A program made the position numbers and the translations under genes. DNA of 64,000 nt from Crystallibacter sulfonylureivorans_A (GTDB taxonomy: Bacteria; Actinomycetota; Actinomycetes; Actinomycetales; Micrococcaceae): the NCBI RefSeq assembly GCF_047607445.1, contig NZ_JBLKRT010000018.1:18250-82249 (forward strand), in the 5' to 3' direction. Positions 16,577 through 24,583 of the stretch are shown one piece after another; within the stretch, counting starts at the first letter, position 1; the number at the start of each line of letters is the position of its first letter. Under the pieces are notes generated by a model. That model searched no databases. It saw only the letters and a program-made list of their open reading frames with translations, and was not told the origin of the DNA.

Positions 16577-17966
16577 GCTGTCCCCGGTTTCGCGACGCAG
16601 CCTCCGCAGTGACTGCGCCGACCAATACCCACATCAGCAGAAAGCTCGCCTTACCGAACAAGGCCGAGTTCACAAACACAGCGGCGCAGAACTCGTAGAT
16701 CCAGAAAGCCAACAGCCCTGCTGCTGCAAAGTGCCCGGTAGCCTTGATCAGCCGCACCAGCACCAAAGCCACTGCGGCCGCCAACACAGCAAACGCGGCG
16801 AAGAGCAGCAGGCCCCCCTCGGCCAGTACTTGCCAGGCGGCGCCATCAAGAATCACCACCGAGGTTCGGGCGTTGATCGAATCGGCCCTCTGCGTGTGGA
16901 TGCCCTCCCCCACTAGTGGACTCTGCGCAAGAATCCGCCAGGCGACATCGATGAAATCGTTGTGGATCGCCGTCGAAGCCTGCACAGAGGGGTTTCGATT
17001 GAGGAAGAGGTCCCCAATGAGGAAGCTTGAGGCGACCCGGTCAAACGCCCCGGCGGCCCCCAGTGCCAGACCGGCGAGCGCCGCCGAGGCAGGCAGCACG
17101 CCGAAAAGCCCCCAGGCAGCTCCGCGATTCATCCGGCGTAGCCGAACGCCCCACCGGAGCAGCGCAGGAATGAGCAGCACGGCGCAAACGGCCACGGCAC
17201 CTACGATGGCGATCCGGGAAAAAGTGGTCAGAACCGCCGCGAACAGCACGCACACGGCGGCAAGCCGTCGCCAGCTAAACCCGACAGCCAATTGGGCGGC
17301 CCACAGCGCAAGGAAAAGCACCAGCACGTTCGCGTAGACGATGGTGTTGCCGAGCAACCCGTTGGACCGGATAATATCCGTCCCCCAATAGCCAAAGAGG
17401 TCTGCGTCTGCCGGATGCAGCAGCCACACCGGCAGCACGCCGCGGAACACGAACTGGCAGATACCGAACAACGCGCTGGCGAGAGCCGACCACATCGCCA
17501 CCCGGACCAGCATCCGTCGATCGCTGCTGCGGGGAACCGCAATGGCTACCGCGACCCCCGCCACGATGTAGAGCACTTGGCTTCGCAGGTCGAGCAGCTT
17601 CGCAGGGAATGCTTCCGGCCCGTGCGGCAGCAGAGCCAGGTAGGTGGCAAGCAGGAGCCCAAATAGAGGCAGCCACGCCGGGACGACGGCCCTGCCTCGG
17701 CAGCGAATGGTTTCTGCCACGGCTGCCAACGCCATCATCATGACCAGGGCATCAATGACCAGGCTGCCCGGCGCTATCCCGGCCGGCGCTGGCAGCAGGT
17801 TGATGATCCCGCTCGTGAAAACAGCGGCAATGAGTCCGGCCGCCAACAGTGGGGCAGCAGCCGGCGCCTGCCGAACTGCCGGCCGAGCGTCCCCCACGCG
17901 CATCCCCATCCGCTCAATGTAGGTGACTTTCTGGGCTTCCGACACCCGGTCGTCAGAAAATCCCAA
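16524..17966 (-). CDS. O-antigen ligase/polymerase-like membrane protein (Wzy/WaaL type)
   Basis: A 480-residue polytopic protein with 11-13 hydrophobic segments and a larger periplasm-facing loop (about residues 300-390, with VASSFLIGDLFLNRNPSVQA and HNDFIDVAWRILAQSPLVGE), the typical layout of Wzy polymerases and O-antigen ligases; the SPLVGEG words are frequent in that family. Predicted role: polymerising lipid-linked repeats outside the membrane. The C-terminal 53 nt overlap the end of the convergent glycosyltransferase gene. The first about 35 residues are polar, so a later start such as the ATG encoding MGMRVGD is possible. Confidence 0.72.
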   Translation of the reverse strand: MGFSDDRVSEAQKVTYIERMGMRVGDARPAVRQAPAAAPLLAAGLIAAVFTSGIINLLPAPAGIAPGSLVIDALVMMMALAAVAETIRCRGRAVVPAWLPLFGLLLATYLALLPHGPEAFPAKLLDLRSQVLYIVAGVAVAIAVPRSSDRRMLVRVAMWSALASALFGICQFVFRGVLPVWLLHPADADLFGYWGTDIIRSNGLLGNTIVYANVLVLFLALWAAQLAVGFSWRRLAAVCVLFAAVLTTFSRIAIVGAVAVCAVLLIPALLRWGVRLRRMNRGAAWGLFGVLPASAALAGLALGAAGAFDRVASSFLIGDLFLNRNPSVQASTAIHNDFIDVAWRILAQSPLVGEGIHTQRADSINARTSVVILDGAAWQVLAEGGLLLFAAFAVLAAAVALVLVRLIKATGHFAAAGLLAFWIYEFCAAVFVNSALFGKASFLLMWVLVGAVTAEAASRNRGQLNGTLTHRSIQDAPSSS

Positions 17967-18029
17967 GGCTGGCGGGTCGTGGCTGGACTAGACTGCGAGG
18001 CATCGCGTCGACTTGGGGGAGAGACGGAA

Positions 18030-19523
18030 ATGAACGATGCATCATCCGGTGCGAAGCGCGGTCCGGTGGAGATTCGGGACTACGGGCGCCTGATCGCAAC
18101 CTACTGGATCATCGTGGTGGCCTGTCTTGCGCTTGGCTTGGGCACCGCCCTGGCATGGACTCAAGTCCAACGTCCGCTGTATGCCACGCAGGCCAGCGGC
18201 TACATAGTAGTTGCACCCGGCCCGGACGTTGCCTCACTGCAGTCGGCGGAAAGCGTGGCACAGTCCAAAACTGCTGGCTATCTCTTCATCGCCGAGTCCC
18301 TTCCCGTCGCGGAGCGCGTTCGTTCGGAACTGGGTTTGTCCGCTCCGGCCGCGCAACTGCTGGAGCAAATCAGCGTCGACAATCCCACGGGAACGACGAT
18401 CCTGCGCATCACGGCGGAAGCGGCCGAGGCTGATGACGCCGTCACCCTGGCTGACGCCTGGCTTGCGGCTCTGTCGAGGCAAATCCGTCAGATTGAAGGG
18501 CACTCCGGCGGTGCCGACGAACTGATCCGGCTGGACCCGCTTGGTACGGCGTCCCTGCCCCTTCGGCCCGTGTTCCCGAATCCCGTCTTGTCGCTAGGCC
18601 TCGGCGGACTGGGCGGCCTGGTCGTCGGCCTGGCCATTGCCGCCGTTCGCTCTGCGAGCGACCGCCGGGTTCGCAGCGCCGAGACAGTAGAAGCCATGTT
18701 CCAGTTGCCGGTGCTCGGCGTCCTGCCGCGGGAACGGAATCGCCGGCCGGTCCGAGGGAGAACCGGCGTCGAGCTGCCGTGGCCCCGTTCCGAGGCGATG
18801 CAGGATGCTCTTCGGTCACTGTGGACCGGCGTGCGCTTTACCGACGTCGGCAGGCCACTGCGCTCCATCGTCATTACCAGTCCGATGCCGCGGTCGGGTC
18901 GCTCTTTCCTTACCGCGCAGTTGGCCGTCACTATTGCGGCATCCGGTCAGCCGGTGATCGTGGTCGACGCCCAGTTACATGCACACTCCATCTCCGACAT
19001 TTTCGGCGTCCAAGAGGGCCCAGGCTTCGGCGAATTGTTGGCCGGCACCTGCCGGCCTGAGGACGTCCTGCAAACCTGGGCGCGCCGCAGCAATTTGCAG
19101 GTGATTGCGGCAGGCAGCAGCATGGGCGAACCCGATGAGCTGCTCGGCACGCCCGCCGCCGGCGTCCTGCTCGCTCAGCTGGCCCAGCGGGCTATTGTGC
19201 TGGTGGACGCGCCGCCCCTTCGGTCCGCGCCGGAGGTGGCGGTTCTGACCAAGATGGCAGACGGGGCGCTGGTGGTGGTTCGGGAGGATACCCAGGACGA
19301 CGAACTGGGTGACGCCGTGCGCTCCCTGGCGCGGGCTGGCGCGTCCATCTTGGGTGTGGTGATGAACCGCCTGCCCTCCCGTATTGCCCGCGAGCGCCAC
19401 GATCACCGGGAACGTGCCGTTCATGCCGCGCACAACGGGGTTCCCTCGTCGCCGTTGGTTACCGGGATAGCGGCTTCCAATCCGGCCGAAATCCATAGCC
19501 CCGCCGTGGCGCTGGAGCGTTAA
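18030..19523 (+). CDS. Wzz/Wzc-like chain-length protein with degenerate tyrosine-kinase domain
   Basis: A 497-residue protein with the Wzz-BY-kinase architecture: membrane segment (about 21-43), extracytoplasmic helical region, second membrane segment (about 187-206), then a MinD/Mrp-like cytoplasmic domain. EAMQDALRSLWTGVRF matches the motif before the kinase core. The ATP site is abnormal: the P-loop reads SPMPRSGRSF (284-293), lacking the lysine of GKS/T; the Walker A' segment is VIVVDAQLH (309-317), lacking the second Asp and the Arg; Walker B IVLVDAPP (389-396) is kept. The C-terminus has no tyrosine cluster. The start at 18030 follows GGGGGAGA. It probably controls chain length or scaffolds export without autophosphorylation. 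Confidence 0.8.
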   Translation: MNDASSGAKRGPVEIRDYGRLIATYWIIVVACLALGLGTALAWTQVQRPLYATQASGYIVVAPGPDVASLQSAESVAQSKTAGYLFIAESLPVAERVRSELGLSAPAAQLLEQISVDNPTGTTILRITAEAAEADDAVTLADAWLAALSRQIRQIEGHSGGADELIRLDPLGTASLPLRPVFPNPVLSLGLGGLGGLVVGLAIAAVRSASDRRVRSAETVEAMFQLPVLGVLPRERNRRPVRGRTGVELPWPRSEAMQDALRSLWTGVRFTDVGRPLRSIVITSPMPRSGRSFLTAQLAVTIAASGQPVIVVDAQLHAHSISDIFGVQEGPGFGELLAGTCRPEDVLQTWARRSNLQVIAAGSSMGEPDELLGTPAAGVLLAQLAQRAIVLVDAPPLRSAPEVAVLTKMADGALVVVREDTQDDELGDAVRSLARAGASILGVVMNRLPSRIARERHDHRERAVHAAHNGVPSSPLVTGIAASNPAEIHSPAVALER

Positions 19524-19618
19524 TTCGGCTGCACCTTCGAAGTTCCCCGCAGGCAAGGGCGTGCGCATGCTTCGTCCGGTTTCTGCCCGGCTCCCCTGCG
19601 GAAGAGCCGTTGCGGTGC

Positions 19619-20959
19619 CTACGGTACTCTCGTGGGCCGATCCGCCCGGGCCCGAACCGAGAGCCGGGCGGCCGCAGTTCTCAGCCCCTGTCCCAGCGCC
19701 CAGAGATCTGAACGGCGCGGGCGCAGCAGCAGTCCCGGTGGTATGGCGAAGCAACGCCAGAGCCACAAGACGTTCAGGCCGCCGGCGAGGACGTTGCCAG
19801 CCAAGGCCGCGATGGCCGCCCCCATGGCACCCCATCGTCCGGCCAGCAGCATCAGCAGCAGCACGTTGGCCAGCAAGGCGGCCCCCAAAGACCAGCTGCG
19901 CAGCCCCGGCCGGCCCCGCGCGCCAAGGCCGGCGCCTGCCACGGAACCCGGATTGCCGAGCACCGTCCCCGCCAGCAGCACGCACAGGACCGGCACGGCC
20001 GGCATGAAGTCAGTCCCGAAAAACTGCGGCACAGCCCAGGCTGACAACGCGATCAGGCCGGCGGCAACCAGGACGGTGATTAAGGTGGAGATCCGTGCTG
20101 CCGCCCCCAGCCGATGCTCGTCCTGGTCAGCCGATTCTGCACTGAAAATGACGTCCTTCACCGCCGCATTGAACACCAAGGAGACCTCGGCTATGGTCGC
20201 GGCAACGGCGTAGATGCCCAGCTCCGCGACGCCCGCCAACGGGGCAAGCAGCAGTTGGTCTGCCCGCATCAACAGAATCCCGGTCAAAGCTCCTGGCCAC
20301 AGGACCATTCCGTACCTGAACAGCCCGCTGTCGCTCTCCGGACCGTACGGACGGCAGCCCGGGAGTTGCCGGACCAGGGCAGGCAACCGGATATAGACGG
20401 CTGCACCAATGAAATAGCTCACCGCGATGGCGGCCACCGCAGACTCGGGGGTCAAAGCCCCCGACAGCGCCAACAGGGCGACGGCGGCCAGCCGCACCAG
20501 GGCGGCGAGGATGCGGTCCGCGCTGATCAGCCCCCACGCTTGACAGCCGGCGGCCGCGCCCCGCAAACCTCCTACCAACAGGGCTGGTGTCAGGGCCAGG
20601 ACTGCCAACCGGATCAGGCCGACAACCCGATCGTCCCCTCCGGACAGCAGCGGGGCGGCCGCCATGAGCGCTGCCGTGCCGACGATGCCCGCCAGCAGAA
20701 GTAATGCCCCGGAACGGGCCAGGAGGCCTCCTACATAGTCCCGGCCCCGCGCCACAAAGTAGGTCAGTGCTTCGGGCAGTCCGAAAGCCGCGGCAATGGT
20801 GGCCACCAGCAAAACGGCGTTGGCCGCTGCCAGTTCTCCACGTCCCGTGACGCCCAGGGACTGGGCCAGCAGTGGGGCGATGACAAGGCCTGCCAGCGGT
20901 GGCACCAGATTGCCGAAGGTGGTGAGCGCCACGTATCGGCCCAGGTGCGCGGAGTTCAT
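19619..20959 (-). CDS. Polysaccharide flippase-like membrane protein, copy 2
   Basis: A 446-residue protein with about 12-14 membrane segments and flippase-like opening MNSAHLGRYVALTTFGNLVP followed by APLLAQSLGVTGRGELAAAN. The start at 20959 overlaps the upstream GT2 stop by 4 nt (ATGA); the 86 in-frame codons before it lie within the GT2 gene and lack a ribosome site. Predicted to translocate lipid-linked sugars. It differs clearly in sequence from the copy at 1088-2365, so it is not a recent duplicate. Confidence 0.75.
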   Translation of the reverse strand: MNSAHLGRYVALTTFGNLVPPLAGLVIAPLLAQSLGVTGRGELAAANAVLLVATIAAAFGLPEALTYFVARGRDYVGGLLARSGALLLLAGIVGTAALMAAAPLLSGGDDRVVGLIRLAVLALTPALLVGGLRGAAAGCQAWGLISADRILAALVRLAAVALLALSGALTPESAVAAIAVSYFIGAAVYIRLPALVRQLPGCRPYGPESDSGLFRYGMVLWPGALTGILLMRADQLLLAPLAGVAELGIYAVAATIAEVSLVFNAAVKDVIFSAESADQDEHRLGAAARISTLITVLVAAGLIALSAWAVPQFFGTDFMPAVPVLCVLLAGTVLGNPGSVAGAGLGARGRPGLRSWSLGAALLANVLLLMLLAGRWGAMGAAIAALAGNVLAGGLNVLWLWRCFAIPPGLLLRPRRSDLWALGQGLRTAAARLSVRARADRPTRVP

Positions 20960-21765
20960 GGTGCCGTCCGGCCGGAACCAAAGAGCCACGGCGGCACCGC
21001 ACCTGCGAGGCGGCCTTTGGCGATCCGATACAAATGCCGCAGTAGAGCGTAGGGGTGTGCAGCCAGCAAGGGCCAATGCTTGCAGACTATACGTTCCAAG
21101 GCGGCGTAGTACGCTGGGTCGTCTTCGCTGATGCTGTCCGGCTGCCGGTAGACATTGACCAGTACCTTCGGAACCAGCACCACCTGCTGCCTCCGCTGCC
21201 GCAGCATTCCGAGCCACAGGTCCCAGTCCTGAAGCCTGCGCAACACAGGATCGAACCCTGCGCTGGCAGCCAACAGCGCCTTGTCGACCAAAACCGTCTG
21301 GGTCGATATGTGGTTTTCACGCAGCAGCTGACGACGGTGCCCCCCGGGAGGAACCACTTCGTCGGGCACCAGCCGGCACGGCCGGCCCGGCTCGTGCACG
21401 GCCTGCCGGCAAAAAACCAGCGCCGGTCCCCCAGCAGCTTGCCGCGCCGTCAGTTGCGCCTGCAACTTGCCCGGCAACCACTCGTCGTCGCTGTCTTGGA
21501 AAGCAACCAGCGTTCCTTCGGCCAACTCGATGCCCCGGTTGCGTGCCGCGTTGGCCCCGGCATGCGGCTGCCGGATATACCGGATCCTGGAGTCCTCTTC
21601 GGCGATTTGGCCGACAACGCGGGCTGTCTCGTCCGTGGAGCCGTCATCGATTACCAGCACCTCCAGCACCGGCGGGGACTGCTCAAGGACGCTCCGCACC
21701 GACCGCTCTACAGTGGCAGCGCGGTTGAATACCGGGATGACAACGCTGACTCCTGGCACTGCCAT
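20956..21765 (-). CDS. GT2-family glycosyltransferase B
   Basis: A 269-residue GT-A enzyme with VSVVIPVFNRAATVERSVRS at the N-terminus, VLVIDDGSTDETARVV, the NAARNRGIELAEG loop and VAFQDSDDEWLP carrying the DXD-like metal motif. The C-terminal part holds LQDWDLWLGMLRQRR, matching the ED/WDLW acceptor region. ATG at 21765 overlaps the upstream stop by one base (TGATG); the TTG one codon earlier is a less likely start. It sits between a glycosylphosphotransferase and a flippase in one coupled operon, so it probably adds the second sugar of this module. Confidence 0.85.
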   Translation of the reverse strand: MAVPGVSVVIPVFNRAATVERSVRSVLEQSPPVLEVLVIDDGSTDETARVVGQIAEEDSRIRYIRQPHAGANAARNRGIELAEGTLVAFQDSDDEWLPGKLQAQLTARQAAGGPALVFCRQAVHEPGRPCRLVPDEVVPPGGHRRQLLRENHISTQTVLVDKALLAASAGFDPVLRRLQDWDLWLGMLRQRRQQVVLVPKVLVNVYRQPDSISEDDPAYYAALERIVCKHWPLLAAHPYALLRHLYRIAKGRLAGAVPPWLFGSGRTAP

Positions 21766-23273
21766 CAATAGGCCCCGGCTCCGAGGAGCACAGCCCGAAC
21801 CGTCCGGAGGATGATGGCCACGTCACCGGCGAGCGACCAGTTCTCCGCGTAATACAGGTCCAATCGGACGCTTTCATCCAGGTCCAGGTCACTGCGCCCG
21901 CTGACCTGCCACAGCCCGGTGATGCCGGGCTTGACCAGTAGCCGCCGACGCATGGCCGCATCGTAAAGCTCCACTTCTTCTGCCACTTGAGGACGGGGGC
22001 CTACCAACGACATATCGCCGCGGAGAACGTTGATGAGCTGCGGCAGTTCGTCAATGGAGTACTTGCGGATGAAGGCCCCGACCCGGGTTACCCGCGGATC
22101 CCGCTTCGTCTTATAGAACGCCCTCATTCCGCCACCGAGGACTTTGAGCAGTTGTTGCTCGGCATCGACGGTCATGGAGCGGAATTTGAGGATCCGGAAC
22201 GCTTTGCCGCCCAGCCCGATCCGTTCTTGGACGAACAGGACCGGTCCGGGGCTGTCCAGCCTGACAGCGGCCGCCACCAACAACAGCAGCGGCAATGCGA
22301 TCATCAGTCCAGCACCTGCCGCAACCACATCGAAGGCCCGCTTGAGGACGTACTTTGCACCGTCAAAATGCGGCAACTCAATCCGCATCAGGGGCAGCCC
22401 CTCGACCGGGCGCCAGTTGATCCTGGGTCCGGAGATGTCCCCCACGCTGCTGGCCACCACCAGGACTGTGCCCGTCTCCCCCAGCGCCCAGCCCAGCTCA
22501 CGGAGTTCGGTCCGGCCCAACTCGGATCCGGTGATCACCACGGCATCGATGTCCAGGCGCCTGACTGCTTCATGCACGTCGTCGGGCGCTGCCACGACCG
22601 GAATGGTGGAAGAGCCCCCAAGCTCGACAGTCCCGGAGTTTGTCTCCCCCACCGCGGCGCCGACGATCCGGTAGCCACAACCAGGCGTCTTGAGCATCCG
22701 GCGGCCGACAAACTCCACATCGGCGGCGGGTCCGACCAGCAGTGCCCGCTCGCACAGCGCGCCGGTGGCCCGCTTGTTCGCAAGCCAGCGCCGCCAGCAG
22801 TGCCGGGTCAGCAACAGCGCGGCAACCCCGGTCGGAAGCGCCGTGACCAGCAGGCCTCGTGCCACGTCGATTTTCAGGAGCGTGGCGCAGATGGCGAATA
22901 GCCCGAAGGCCGCAAACGTCGCATTGATGACGCGCCGGTACTCATCGGTCCCTGAGCCCAGGATCGGAATCGCGCGGCTCTGGCCGACGGACATCGCTGC
23001 CAGCCAGATGGCGCACAGCGTCCCCGCGAGAAGCCAGGAGGACCCGGACATGATCTGAAGCCGTTCCAGGCTCCTTCCGGCCCACAGGCTCTGGGCGAAG
23101 ACAACGGAACCGACGATAACGACCGTATCCGACACCAGCAGGCCAATCAGCAGGGAACGTCTCCAGCCGCGTTGGGATGAGCGGCGGACGTGTGGGAATG
23201 AGTGCGGCTCGGAGGAGCCGCGGAACCGCCCTTTGCCTGCGTATCCTAGCGGCATGCGACTTACCACAGTCAT
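21765..23273 (-). CDS. Undecaprenyl-phosphate glycosylphosphotransferase, copy 2
   Basis: A 502-residue paralogue of the PGT at 3015-4514, with N-terminal membrane segments, a central Rossmann-like region and a C-terminal sugar transferase domain: KRAFDVVAAGAGL, KFRSMTVD, DELPQLINVLRGDMSLVGPRP and PGITGLWQVSGRSDLDLDES. The start at 23273 is chosen for GGAGGG eight to ten bases upstream; the frame stays open 44 codons further with no good site. It leads the operon PGT-GT2-flippase. Two initiating enzymes in one locus suggest two polymers, or alternative first sugars. Confidence 0.9.
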   Translation of the reverse strand: MTVVSRMPLGYAGKGRFRGSSEPHSFPHVRRSSQRGWRRSLLIGLLVSDTVVIVGSVVFAQSLWAGRSLERLQIMSGSSWLLAGTLCAIWLAAMSVGQSRAIPILGSGTDEYRRVINATFAAFGLFAICATLLKIDVARGLLVTALPTGVAALLLTRHCWRRWLANKRATGALCERALLVGPAADVEFVGRRMLKTPGCGYRIVGAAVGETNSGTVELGGSSTIPVVAAPDDVHEAVRRLDIDAVVITGSELGRTELRELGWALGETGTVLVVASSVGDISGPRINWRPVEGLPLMRIELPHFDGAKYVLKRAFDVVAAGAGLMIALPLLLLVAAAVRLDSPGPVLFVQERIGLGGKAFRILKFRSMTVDAEQQLLKVLGGGMRAFYKTKRDPRVTRVGAFIRKYSIDELPQLINVLRGDMSLVGPRPQVAEEVELYDAAMRRRLLVKPGITGLWQVSGRSDLDLDESVRLDLYYAENWSLAGDVAIILRTVRAVLLGAGAY

Positions 23274-23602
23274 GCTGCGGCCCCCCTCCGGTGATGCTGA
23301 CGTCCTAGGAATATCACCAGATTCTTGGGCAAACCTTGAACGTTGCAGCAGCCGGTCCGGCCCAACGGGACTGTAGCGAACACTCGGATGGAATGCGCTC
23401 CGCACGGGCTCACGGGAAGAGGGTCAGCTCCGGTTCACCAGGTGGATTGACCAGCGCCGGCCACAGAACTTAGGCGTGAAACGGGAACATGGCAAAGGGA
23501 CCGACGATGGCACTGCTGGCCCGAATTTCTTCAGGCTTCCATCGTCGGCCCCTCGCAGAGAGCCGTGACGGCCGAGGCAAGCTCAGCCGGCAACGTCTTT
23601 TA
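23274..23602. other. Intergenic region between PGT copy 2 and prs
   Basis: No gene is supported in these 329 bases. They hold the prs terminator (23497-23552) and, nearer the PGT, an AT-richer stretch (about 23305-23345) that probably contains its promoter; I cannot assign -35 and -10 boxes with confidence. Confidence 0.5.
23497..23552 (-). terminator. Terminator after glmU-prs
   Basis: Arms GGGACCGACGATGG (23497-23510) and CCATCGTCGGCCCC (23539-23552) pair throughout on the minus strand with one G-U wobble, followed by TTT. It lies 50 nt beyond the prs stop. The stem is nearly identical to the pth terminator at 10691-10747. Confidence 0.78.
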
Positions 23603-24583
23603 TCAGGCCTTACCGTCGAACAAGCTGGTCACCGAGCCGTCTTCGAAGACCTCGCGGACCGCACGGGCGATCAGCGGGGCGATCGACAGGACGGTCAGTT
23701 CCTTGAAGTTCTTCTCCGGCGGGATCGGCAAGGTGTTGGTCACCACCACTTCCCGGGCTCCGCTTTCGGAGAGCCTGCGGGCAGCCGGATCCGAGAACAC
23801 TGCGTGCGTGGCCGCGATGATCACGTCCTTGGCGCCGGCGTTCTTCAGGACCTGGACAGCACCGGAAATGGTTCCACCGGTGTCGATCATGTCATCGATC
23901 AGCACGCAGGTGCGGCCTTCCACCAGGCCCACGACCTGCTTGGATACCGCCTGGTTGGGCACGCTGACGTCGCGGGATTTATGCACGAAGGCGAGCGGGG
24001 CACCGCCGAGGCGCTCGGCCCACTGCTCGGCGACGCGGACGCGGCCCGTGTCAGGGGAAACCACGGTGACGTTGTCCAGATCCACCCTGGTGCGGACATA
24101 GTCAGCAAGCAGCGGAATGGCCATCAGATGGTCGACCGGTCCGTTGAAGAACCCCTGGATCTGCGCGGTGTGCAGGTCTACGGAGATCAACCGGTCGGCG
24201 CCGGCAGTCTTGTACATATCCGCCACCAGGCGGGCCGAGATGGGCTCGCGGCCGCGGTGCTTCTTGTCCTGTCGGGCATACGGGTAGAACGGCGCCACGA
24301 CGGTAATCCGCTTGGCCGAGGCGCGCTTGAGGGTGTCCACCATGATCAGGTGCTCCATCAGCCACTCGTTGATCGGGGCCGGGTGCGCCTGCAGGACGAA
24401 GGCGTCGGTGCCGCGGACGCTTTCCTCGAACCGCACGTAGATCTCGCCGTTTGCGAAGTCGTAGGCGGACGTCGGCAGCAGTTCGATGTCCAGTTCTTTG
24501 GCGATCTGCTGCGCCAGTTCAGGATGTGCGCGTCCAGAAGCCAGTACCAGCCTCTTTTCGCCCTGTGCCTTGATTCCGCTCAT
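23603..24583 (-). CDS. prs: Ribose-phosphate pyrophosphokinase
   Basis: Makes PRPP from ribose 5-phosphate and ATP for nucleotide, His and Trp synthesis. The 326-residue protein has GRAHPELAQQIAKEL, the ATP-site RFEESVRGTDAFVLQ, HGRE-type catalytic region ARQDKKHRGREPISARLVAD, and the PRPP-binding signature VLIDDMIDTGGTISGA. Its ATG overlaps the glmU stop by 4 nt (ATGA), the standard glmU-prs arrangement in Gram-positive bacteria. Confidence 0.97.
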   Translation of the reverse strand: MSGIKAQGEKRLVLASGRAHPELAQQIAKELDIELLPTSAYDFANGEIYVRFEESVRGTDAFVLQAHPAPINEWLMEHLIMVDTLKRASAKRITVVAPFYPYARQDKKHRGREPISARLVADMYKTAGADRLISVDLHTAQIQGFFNGPVDHLMAIPLLADYVRTRVDLDNVTVVSPDTGRVRVAEQWAERLGGAPLAFVHKSRDVSVPNQAVSKQVVGLVEGRTCVLIDDMIDTGGTISGAVQVLKNAGAKDVIIAATHAVFSDPAARRLSESGAREVVVTNTLPIPPEKNFKELTVLSIAPLIARAVREVFEDGSVTSLFDGKA

